Source of the DNA: an uncultured Eubacteriales bacterium
GTDB lineage: Bacteria; Bacillota; Clostridia; Oscillospirales; Oscillospiraceae
Reading direction: 5' to 3'
NCBI GenBank assembly: GCA_900551355.1
Contig: URVR01000008.1
Coordinates: forward strand, 1 to 20,024
DNA length: 20,024 nt
In this document: in pieces, positions 13,765 through 20,024 of the stretch
How the letters are laid out: the number at the start of each line of letters is the position of its first letter
Position numbering within the stretch: position 1 is the stretch's first letter
Notes under the pieces: model-generated
Database searches by the model: none
The model's input: only the letters and a program-made list of their open reading frames with translations
What the model was told of the DNA's origin: nothing
Program-made: the position numbers and the translations under genes

Positions 13765-15384
13765 TTACATCGCGTTGTACAGCTGGTCCGCCGTGGCCTC
13801 CACCGTGGCGGCGCCGGGCTTCACGTCCCGGCCATAGGGGAACGCCACATAGTCGTCCACCGTCAGACCGCCGCGGATCTGGGTGTAGCTGCCCCACAGG
13901 TCGCGGCCCGTCTGGACCCAGCGCTGCTCCAGCTTGCCGTCCTCACCCCGCGCCAGCACATAGCTCTTGCCGTTTTCGGTGCGGATGAACATGGTTTGCA
14001 GGTACAGGCTGCTGCCGCTGGTGTCCACGGTCTTCTGATAGGACATATCCACATAGTCGCCGGCCTGCAGGTTGACGTCCTCGGACACAAACACCTTGAA
14101 GGGGTAGTAGGACACGTTGCTGTTGGAGTCTCCGCCCCAGTTGCTGCCGTTGTCTGTGGGGAAATCGCTGATCTCCACGATCTTGCCCTCGCAGCTGGCG
14201 CCGGTCATCCAGCTGCTGATCTGCACGGTATCACCGATCTTCACCGTGCCCAGATCCAGCTCGCCCAGGGAGCCGGTAACGTAGTAGCCGCCGCCGCCGG
14301 AGACCTCCACCACAGGCTCGCTGTTGTTGTAGGCCTCTGTGGTGTCCCGGACGGTCTTGACCACGCCGTCTATCTCGCTGTATACGGTGCCGTCGCCCAG
14401 CTCCTTCTTCTTTTTGTCCAGCTCCAGCTGAGCCTGCTTCACCGAGCGCTCGTAGTCATACACCGACTTTACCGTGGAGGCGATAAGGGACTGCAGCTCC
14501 TCCTTGGTGTGGGACTCGTCCAGCAGCAGCTGGATCTTCTCCAGCTTCTCCTCCAGCTTCTTGATCTCGGGGTTGTTGGTGGGCGTCACATAGTCGTCCT
14601 GATAGTCCGGCAGGTCGTTCATCATCTTCAGCTTATAGGTGGTGGGGGACGCGGTGTCGTCGGCCACGATGTACATGCCGTAGCAGGTGATGGCGCCGTT
14701 GTTCACGTTGCCGGCCCGCTCCACCAGCACCACATAGGCGCTGGAGCGGTTCTTGGGCAGGATGTCGCTGCGGATGATGTCGTCCGTCAGGTAGTATTCC
14801 TTGGTCCGGGTATCCTCCAGCCACTGGTAGTACAGGGGCTTATCCTTGGTGGCGCCGATGCTGTCGCCGATGCGGCCCTGACTGACCGGGTCGCCGCGGC
14901 CCTGGCTCTTGTCCACCTCGGCCTTCTTTTTCTCCAGCTCCGCCGTCAGCTTCTCGAACTCGGCCTCCAGCTCCTCCCGGTTCTGCGCCTTCTGGTACAG
15001 CTCCAGATCGGTCTTGGCCGTTTCCAGGTTGAGCTTGGCGGTGTCCAGATTGATCTCCGCCTGGTCCACCTCCGCCTGGGACAGGGAGGTGTCGTAGGCC
15101 AGCAGCTTGTCGCCCTTTCTGACATTCTGACCCTCCTTGACGAAGATCTGGGTGACGGTCTGGCTCTGGGAGATGTAGATCTTCTGCAGCTTGTCGGTGC
15201 TCACTGAGCCGCTGGTGTTGGCGGTGTCGCCCCAGTAGTCCGTCATGGCGATGCTGCCCACGGAATAGACGTTCACGTCGCTGCGCTGGGCATTCCGGGC
15301 CAGCGTCAGACCGCCCCATACGGCGGCGCACACGGCCACGACGATGCCTGCGATGAGCAGTGTTTTCTTCAGGGATTTACTCAT
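13765..15384 (-). CDS. HlyD-type membrane fusion protein with inserted hairpin-tip domain
   Basis: Membrane fusion protein of 539 residues. An N-terminal anchor (about 8-29, TLLIAGIVVAVCAAVWGGLTL) has no lipobox. Lipoyl-like half (KIYISQSQTVTQIFVKEGQNVRKGDKLLAYDTS, about 69-100), then coiled-coil arms at about 101-160 and 272-330, and the returning lipoyl half (VYSEIDGVVKTV). Beta-barrel and membrane-proximal domains follow, ending GLTVDDYVAFPYG. Between the two coiled-coil arms lies about 110 residues (161-271) that are not coiled coil, with tyrosines and the stretch SSAYVVLVERAGNVNNGAITCYGMYIV, an extra domain at the hairpin tip. The start at 15384 is chosen over 15408 because AGGAGG lies between them, 8-9 bases before the ATG. 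It overlaps the ATPase stop by 8 bases. It shares C-terminal motifs with the first MFP of the operon. Confidence 0.92.
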   Translation of the reverse strand: MSKSLKKTLLIAGIVVAVCAAVWGGLTLARNAQRSDVNVYSVGSIAMTDYWGDTANTSGSVSTDKLQKIYISQSQTVTQIFVKEGQNVRKGDKLLAYDTSLSQAEVDQAEINLDTAKLNLETAKTDLELYQKAQNREELEAEFEKLTAELEKKKAEVDKSQGRGDPVSQGRIGDSIGATKDKPLYYQWLEDTRTKEYYLTDDIIRSDILPKNRSSAYVVLVERAGNVNNGAITCYGMYIVADDTASPTTYKLKMMNDLPDYQDDYVTPTNNPEIKKLEEKLEKIQLLLDESHTKEELQSLIASTVKSVYDYERSVKQAQLELDKKKKELGDGTVYSEIDGVVKTVRDTTEAYNNSEPVVEVSGGGGYYVTGSLGELDLGTVKIGDTVQISSWMTGASCEGKIVEISDFPTDNGSNWGGDSNSNVSYYPFKVFVSEDVNLQAGDYVDMSYQKTVDTSGSSLYLQTMFIRTENGKSYVLARGEDGKLEQRWVQTGRDLWGSYTQIRGGLTVDDYVAFPYGRDVKPGAATVEATADQLYNAM

Positions 15385-16057
15385 GGAATGCACCTCCTGA
15401 CAGCACACCGTCGCGGATGTTCATGATGGTGTGGGCATGCTGTGCGATGCCCTGATCGTGGGTGATCATGATAATGGTGGAGCCGCTCTGATGGAGCTGC
15501 TGGAACAGCTCCATGACCTGTGCGCCGCTGGCGGAATCCAGCGCGCCGGTAGGCTCGTCGGCCAGCAGGAGCTGGGGCTTGCCCACGATGGCGCGGGCGA
15601 TGGCCACACGCTGGCACTGACCGCCGGACAGCTGGTCGGGGCGGTGATCCACACGGTCGGAAAGGCCCACCGTGTCCAGCGCCGCTCTGGCGCGCTCCAG
15701 CCGCTCAGCCTTCTTCACGCCGCCGTACAGCAGGGGCAGCGCCACATTGTCCAGCGCCGTCAGCTTGGGCAGCAGGTTGAAGGACTGGAACACGAAGCCC
15801 AGCTGTTTGTTCCGCACCTCCGCCAGCTGCTTGGGGGTGCATTTGGTGATGTCCTGCCCGCTCAGCAGGTAGCTGCCGCTGGTGGGCACGTCCAGGCAGC
15901 CGATGAGGTTCATCAGCGTGGTCTTGCCGCTGCCGGAGGGCCCCATGATGGCAAGATACTCCCCCTCCTCCACATCCAGGTCGATGTGCTTGAGGATGTG
16001 GTTCACGGATTTTCCCATGGGGTAGTCCTTGCAGATGTCGCGCATTTCAAGGATCAT
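15377..16057 (-). CDS. MacB/LolD-type ABC transporter ATPase
   Basis: ATPase of 226 residues, complete for the family. Walker A GPSGSGKTT (39-47), Q loop Q91 in FVFQSFNLLP, signature LSGGQ (143-147, here followed by CQRVAIARA instead of the usual QQRVAIARA), Walker B LLLADEP (163-169) with catalytic E168, D loop GALD, and switch H200 in MITHD. It powers the MacB-type permease encoded two genes later. It begins 2 bases after the preceding MFP stop with GGAGGG as ribosome site, and overlaps the following MFP by 8 bases, so the four genes are translationally tight. Assignment to the antimicrobial-peptide/lipoprotein export branch (3.A.1.122 to 3.A.1.125 type) rests on sequence pattern and neighbours. 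Confidence 0.97.
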   Translation of the reverse strand: MILEMRDICKDYPMGKSVNHILKHIDLDVEEGEYLAIMGPSGSGKTTLMNLIGCLDVPTSGSYLLSGQDITKCTPKQLAEVRNKQLGFVFQSFNLLPKLTALDNVALPLLYGGVKKAERLERARAALDTVGLSDRVDHRPDQLSGGQCQRVAIARAIVGKPQLLLADEPTGALDSASGAQVMELFQQLHQSGSTIIMITHDQGIAQHAHTIMNIRDGVLSGGAFHE

Positions 16058-16059
16058 AC

Positions 16060-17355
16060 TCAGCCCTCCACAGGTTCGTCGGTCACGAGGCCGTCCGCCG
16101 GCATATCCACAGCGCCGTCGGTCATACCGCCCTCGGGGATGTCCATGCCCGCGTCAAAGCCGCCGTCCATCACGCCGCCGTCATCCTCGTGGCTGCCGTC
16201 GCCGCTGGGATCGAAGGTGTTCTCGTCATAGGTGACGCAGGTCATGCCAGCCTTCAGCGTGTCATCGGGGAAGGCGATGTAATCCGCCGCCGTCAGACCG
16301 TCCGTCACGGCGTAGGTGTCCAGCTCCGCGTTGTAGTCGCCCAGCGTCAGGCTGCGCTTTTCCAGCTTGCCGCTGCTGCTCTGCGCCCAGACCCAGGGGG
16401 AGGAGTCGGCGTCGTTGATGAAGCTGGCCGGCAGCTGGATGCCGGTGTTCTGGGCGTCCTGCCCCAGATCCGGCTCGATGTACACATGCTGGCCCATCAG
16501 CAGGCCGTCGCTGCTGCTCAGCTCCACATAGAACGGGTACTTGCTGGAGTTGCCGGTGTCGCTGGAGCCGCTGTCGTAATAGTAGTTATTGTTGCTCTGG
16601 GCCGGGTTGTTCCAGTCGATGGAGGAGATGGTGCCCTTCCACGTCTGGTCGCTGACCCGGGAGCGGATGATGACCTGGGCGCCCTGGTTCAGCACCGATG
16701 CGTTGTTCTCGTTGACGTAGCCCTTGACCCGGAAGCCGCCGGTCTGCACGATGCAGATCAGGGGCAGGGGGTTGCCCTGGTTGTCGGTGCCGCCGTCGGG
16801 GTTGACGCTCTTGACCTCGCCGGCCACCTCGGCCTTGACGGAGGTGGTCTTCATGCTGCCCTGCAGCTTTTCGATGTCACGGCTTTTCGATGCAATGCTG
16901 CTGTTGGTGTTCCGGATCTCCAGGTTGATCTGGCGGATCTGAAGGAGTGTTCTGTTTCGCTCAGCGTCGTCCACGGTGGAGTTCAGGGCGGTCTCCGCCT
17001 GCTCCTTTTCGTCCTCCTTGTCCGCCAGCTGGGACTTGAGGGATTCCAGCTCCAGCTGGGCCGCCTCCAGATCCATCTGCAGCCGGCTCATGTCGTAGGT
17101 GAAGAGGACATCGCCCACGTTGACGGCGTCGCCCACCTTGACCTTGATCTCGCCGATAGTCAGGGAGTCGTCCTTCTTGATATTCGTCTCGCCCAGCGCG
17201 CTGACCACACCGGCGAAGCGGTCCGTCAATCCGGCGGAGCCAAGTCCGCAGATCATGGAGACGGACTGCACGGAGGCCTCCCCGTTGCTCTCACCGCAGC
17301 CGGCCGCCACGCCCAGCAGCATGGCCAGCGCCAGAATGAATGCAGCTTTCTTCAT
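16060..17355 (-). CDS. Lipoprotein membrane fusion protein with acidic Met-containing tail
   Basis: First gene of the ABC operon, 431 residues. A signal peptide (MKKAAFILALAMLLGVAAGC) with probable lipidation at C20 anchors it outside. Features in order: lipoyl-like half (LTIGEIKVKVGDAVNVGDVLFTYD, about 65-88), coiled coil (about 88-168), second lipoyl half (KAEVAGEVKSV), beta-barrel region (FRVKGYVNENNASVLNQG), and a closing domain with SSGKLEKRSLTLG and GLTAADYIAFPDD. The last 50 residues (382-431) are acidic and glycine-rich with 15 Asp/Glu, four Met at about 7-8 residue spacing, one His, and no Lys or Arg. The frame runs open far upstream to 18774, but AGGAG 8 bases before the ATG at 17355 and the signal peptide fix the start. 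The lipobox has Ala at -3, slightly unusual. Having this plus a second MFP in one operon is uncommon. Confidence 0.9.
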   Translation of the reverse strand: MKKAAFILALAMLLGVAAGCGESNGEASVQSVSMICGLGSAGLTDRFAGVVSALGETNIKKDDSLTIGEIKVKVGDAVNVGDVLFTYDMSRLQMDLEAAQLELESLKSQLADKEDEKEQAETALNSTVDDAERNRTLLQIRQINLEIRNTNSSIASKSRDIEKLQGSMKTTSVKAEVAGEVKSVNPDGGTDNQGNPLPLICIVQTGGFRVKGYVNENNASVLNQGAQVIIRSRVSDQTWKGTISSIDWNNPAQSNNNYYYDSGSSDTGNSSKYPFYVELSSSDGLLMGQHVYIEPDLGQDAQNTGIQLPASFINDADSSPWVWAQSSSGKLEKRSLTLGDYNAELDTYAVTDGLTAADYIAFPDDTLKAGMTCVTYDENTFDPSGDGSHEDDGGVMDGGFDAGMDIPEGGMTDGAVDMPADGLVTDEPVEG

Positions 17356-17478
17356 CGTAGTATCTCCTTTGCTTTTCCTCTGCGGCGCACCGCAGTGTCT
17401 CACATACATGTATGACGGCATGCCCCGGAAAAATGTTCCGCGAAGATGGGAAAAAACCGTCGGCGAGCCGCCGCATCC
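17356..17478 (-). promoter_or_regulatory. Structured 5' leader of the ABC operon
   Basis: About 115 transcribed bases precede the MFP. They contain CGGCG-GCT-CGCCG followed 3-4 bases later by TTTTTT (17473-17452, terminator-like), CGGAA-N5-TTCCG (about 17441-17427), the 12-base palindrome CATACATGTATG (17403-17414), and CTGCGG-N4-CCGCAG (17380-17395) next to the ribosome site. An attenuator or RNA-based control is possible; no known riboswitch motif was recognised. Confidence 0.4.
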
Positions 17479-17507
17479 ATCATAGCATGGGGACAGTGGA
17501 CAAATGT
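17479..17507 (-). promoter_or_regulatory. Promoter of the ABC operon with poor -35
   Basis: On the minus strand the -10 is TATGAT (17484-17479, 5 of 6) with extended TGC. At 17 bases spacing the -35 place reads ACATTT (17507-17502), a poor match, and is covered by one copy of a direct repeat. This is the arrangement of an activator-dependent promoter. Confidence 0.55.
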
Positions 17508-17521
17508 GAATGAAATGTGAA
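17502..17521. repeat. 11-bp-period direct repeat AAATGTGAA, likely response-regulator box
   Basis: AAATGTGAA is repeated exactly at 17502-17510 and 17513-17521 (core TGTGAA-N5-TGTGAA; TTCACA-N5-TTCACA on the other strand). The 11-base period is the hallmark of tandem binding by OmpR/PhoB-type regulators on one face of DNA. It overlaps the -35 of the minus promoter and lies upstream of the plus promoter. Confidence 0.65.
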
Positions 17522-17562
17522 CAAAGCCTTAAGGGCATACTAAGATTGCCGCCGGGGAAATA

Positions 17563-17592
17563 TTGACAGCACCCGCCGGCGTGGCATAAAAT
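17563..17592 (+). promoter_or_regulatory. Promoter of the HD-domain gene
   Basis: A perfect TTGACA (17563-17568), an 18-base spacer and TAAAAT (17587-17592, 5 of 6). Transcription would start near 17599, 63 bases before the ATG. Confidence 0.7.
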
Positions 17593-17616
17593 ATCCTTGA
17601 AAAGCTGCCGCCGTCC

Positions 17617-17641
17617 GGGGCGTATCCGGGCGGTGCGCCCC
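17617..17641 (+). other. Leader hairpin of the HD-domain gene
   Basis: GGGGCG (17617-17622) pairs with CGCCCC (17636-17641) in the short 5' leader, ending about 8 bases before the GGGAGGG ribosome site. No T tract follows, so it is not a terminator; it may tune translation. Confidence 0.4.
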
Positions 17642-17661
17642 TTGATACGGGAGGGATCGCC

Positions 17662-19977
17662 ATGACGAAAAAACGCATTCGCCAGATGAACAGCGCCCTG
17701 CGCCGCCGCCTGACCAACCGCCCTGCGGCGGACTGGCTGCCCGACGGGGAGACGTTCGCCCGGACCCTGGAGGCCGAAAACTACATGCAGCGCTTTGCCC
17801 CGCTGTTCCACGGAGAGCGGCTGCGCTGCGCCGACGTGCTGGCCCTGTGCCGCCCGGAGCTGGACGCCCTCAGCGGCGGCAGAGAGCCGGAGCAGGGCTG
17901 GCTGGCCTATACCTACGACTTTGCCCGCCGCCTGCTGTACCCGGAGCGGGATGCCGCCGAGCCATACGGCCCGGGAGCGGTGTTTCTTCTGTCGGTGCTG
18001 CAGGTGCTGTTCGCCGCGGAGGGGGAGCTGCTGCCCCGGGACCCGGCGTGGACGTTCGACTTCCTGACGGAGGAGGAGCTGTCCGGCTGCGCCTGCGCCG
18101 CCAGCTACGGCCAGATGCTGCGCAGCTGGAAGCGGGAGTACGTCTACGAGCTGATGCGGCTGGGGCTGGAGGCCACGCCCTACCGCACGCTGGAGCATAT
18201 CGCCGGCGTACATCATGTGGCCATGACCGCCGCCAGGGCGCTGCACCGCGCCGGCGTAGCGCTGGATCTGGCGCTGGTTTCCGGCAGCGCCGCCGGACAC
18301 GATATCGGCAAATTCGGCTGCCGCCCCGGCGAGCGGGTGCCCTACCTGCACTACTACTACACCGACCTGTGGTTCCGGCGCCGCCGCATCACCGATATCG
18401 GCCATGTGGCCGCCAACCACTCCGTCTGGGATCTGGAGCCGGACTACCTGTCGGTGGAGTCGCTGCTGCTGATCTACGCGGACTTCCGGGTGAAGCAGAG
18501 CCGCGGCCCCGACGGGCAGGAGATCACCCGCATCTCCTCGCTGGCGGAGGCCTTCGACGTGATCCTGGCCAAGCTGGACGGCGTGGACGATGCCAAGCGC
18601 CGCCGGTACATGCGGGTCTACGCCCGGCTGCGGGATTTCGAGCAGCTCATGGTGGACAAGGGCGTGGACGTGACGCTGCGGGGCCATGATACGCCGCCCC
18701 GCCCCGTGAAGCAGACGGCGCTGATGACCGACGACGAGGCCCTCCACGCCCTGACCATGCAGTGCGTGGAGCACAACATGGAGCTGATGAGCCGCCTTAC
18801 CGGGCAGCGCAGCTTCGCCCAGCTGCTGGAGCTGGCCCGGGGCGAGACAAACTGGCGCCGCCTGCGGGCATATCTGGGCGTGTTCGAGTCCTATTCCCTG
18901 TACCTACACATCCCCCAGAAGGTGCAGACGCTGGCGTTCCTCTACGAGCTGCTGATGCACCGGGAGGGCGACATCCGCCGGCAGGCGGCGGCGCTGCTGG
19001 GTGAGATCATCGGCGGCTTCCACGCCGGCTACGCCAAGGAGCGGCCCGCCGGCAGCCGCCCCGATCCCCGTTCCATCACCGATCTGGACCAGTGGAAGCT
19101 GTATCTGGACAAGATCCTCTATCCAGACCACAAGCTGATGCCCCAGCACCGGCGGTGGATCGGCTATACCCTGAAATTCGTGGTCATCTCCCTGCTGCAG
19201 CATGCCGCCGGGCGGGAGGAGCGCTTCCTGGCGCCGCTGTTCGCCTACTACCGCCACCCGGAGGAGCTGGAGGACGGCGCGGCGTTCCAGCTGCTGGACG
19301 CCGCCGCATCCCTGCCGGACGCGGTGTACACCCGCCATCACGCGGCGCTGCTGCTGCGGTTCGCCGAGACCCTCTCCATCCGGGAGGATGTGCAGGTGCG
19401 TATCGCCGCCGTGCTGCTGCTGGACCGGCTGCACCGGCTGGCGCCCCAGTCCCCCGGCCCCCTGCGGGCGCTGGAACGGACGAACTGCGCCGGCAGCACC
19501 ACCCTGCGCCTGCTGCGGGAGGACGTGCTGCAGAGCGGCGCGGCCATCACGCTGCCGGACGACGCCGTGTCCGAGATCTTTCTGGACAACCTGAAAACCG
19601 CCACGCCGTGGATCACCAAGCAGGCCAATATCCGCCTGCTGACGGACTTTGCCCGCAGCGGCAGCAGCCCCGCGCTGCACATCGCCACACACCTGTCCAA
19701 CCTCATCAAGGTCAGCGACCGCGTCACCGTGCGCCACAGCGCCGGCAGCGCCCTGCTGGAGCTGGCGCCCCGCCTGACGGCGGATCAGCGCAATGAGGTG
19801 GCGGTGGAGCTGTGCCGCGGCCTGGAGCTGGGTCAGCAGGAGTTTACCAAGTATATCCCCGACTATCTGGGGCGCTTTGCCCTGTGGCTGCCCCCCGCCG
19901 AGCTGGACGAGGTGCTGGACGACCTGTGGGTGAACCTCAGCGCCTCCGACAGCCGGGTAGCCGCCTCGGTGCTGGAC
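17662..19977 (+). CDS. HD-domain (HDIGK-type) protein with helical/HEAT-like repeats, 3' end missing
   Basis: 772 genuine residues before the contig ends inside the gene. An N-terminal helical region (1-170) is followed by an HD phosphohydrolase domain (about 178-345). The metal ligands fit the fold: H184 or H185 in AGVHHVAMTAARAL, H213-D214 in SAAGHDIGKFG, H248 and H253 in IGHVAANHSVWD, and D274 in YADFRVKQS. HDIGK resembles the HDxGK of HD-GYP proteins, but no GYP motif is seen. From about 405 on it is all-helical with HEAT-like units (REGDIRRQAAALLGEII, REDVQVRIAAVLLLDRL, DRVTVRHSAGSALLELAP, SDSRVAASVLD). There is no signal peptide. The start has GGGAGGG 6 bases upstream and a strong promoter. 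It is divergent from the ABC operon. HD proteins hydrolyse nucleotides or cyclic nucleotides; this one's substrate is unknown, and more domains may follow the repeats. Confidence 0.85.
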
Positions 19978-20024
19978 CTGTCTCTTATACACATCTGACG
20001 CTGCCGACGATCGCATAAGTGTAG
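19978..20024 (-). other. Nextera sequencing adapter (not genomic)
   Basis: CTGTCTCTTATACACATCT is the reverse complement of the Tn5 mosaic end, then the read-1 arm and the reversed index TCGCATAA at 20011-20018. It is the inverted copy of the adapter at bases 1-49, two bases shorter. It adds the false tail LSLIHI to the last gene. The first three bases (CTG) could also be genomic. Confidence 0.98.

Noticed and set aside
17356..18774. Upstream extension of the lipoprotein MFP frame to 904 codons
   Set aside because: It runs through the divergent promoter region and antisense to the HD gene. The lipoprotein signal peptide and ribosome site at 17355 mark the true start.
50..19977. Mobile element, prophage, CRISPR array or tRNA gene
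   Set aside because: No transposase, integrase, phage structural gene, regularly spaced repeat array or cloverleaf was seen. The Tn5 mosaic ends belong to the sequencing library.
50..19977. Circular molecule suggested by identical ends
   Set aside because: The identical ends are adapter. The genomic bases next to them (GGGTATCCA and GTGCTGGAC) do not match, and the two end genes are unrelated.

Overview
The window looks like an assembled contig from a GC-rich, Gram-positive-type gut Clostridia bacterium (Oscillospiraceae-like; this is inference). Reasons: strong AGGAGG ribosome sites, sigma-A-like promoters with TGn extended -10 elements, lipoproteins and membrane fusion proteins with no outer-membrane partner, very high third-position GC that leaves long antisense open frames, and the rpsO-pnp gene pair. 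Both ends are not genomic: bases 1-49 and 19978-20024 are Illumina Nextera adapter with the same i5 index (TTATGCGA), in inverted orientation. The genomic DNA is therefore 50-19977, and the first gene (pnp) and the last gene (HD-domain protein) are cut by the contig ends.

Layout. (a) 50-1727, minus strand: rpsO then pnp, with a promoter, a structured rpsO leader, a terminator-like hairpin after rpsO and a large imperfect inverted repeat before pnp. (b) 1741-2777, plus: a DUF4340-type lipoprotein with its own promoter and terminator. (c) 2758-7116, plus: response regulator, histidine kinase, N-acyl-D-amino-acid deacylase-like amidohydrolase and inositol-monophosphatase-like enzyme, tightly packed and closed by a 20-bp perfect terminator stem. 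Their promoter appears to lie inside the preceding terminator. (d) 7206-9510, minus: an EamA/DMT transporter followed by a metal-dependent amidohydrolase. (e) 9537-9862: a 26-residue hydrophobic peptide gene on the minus strand, absent from normal ORF calling, with its own promoter, ribosome site and terminator, divergent from (f) a LysR regulator (9888-10808, plus). A dyad lies between the two promoters. (g) 10945-12501, plus: ECF-type sigma factor and a membrane protein that is probably its anti-sigma factor. (h) 12505-17507, minus: an efflux-type ABC operon in the order lipoprotein MFP, ATPase, second MFP, MacB-type permease. Its promoter has an 11-bp-period direct repeat where the -35 should be. 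(i) 17563-19977, plus: a divergent large protein with an HDIGK-type HD domain followed by helical/HEAT-like repeats, incomplete at the contig end.

How the parts may work together. The window is mostly envelope sensing and transport: one two-component system, one ECF sigma pair, one LysR regulator, one ABC export machine and one DMT exporter, with two amidohydrolases. The most unusual points are the LysR/micropeptide divergon, the ABC operon with two related but different MFPs (one with a domain inserted in its hairpin, one with an acidic Met-containing tail) behind an OmpR-type repeat, and the two-component system co-transcribed with a D-aminoacylase-like enzyme. I saw no tRNA, rRNA, CRISPR array, insertion sequence or phage gene.
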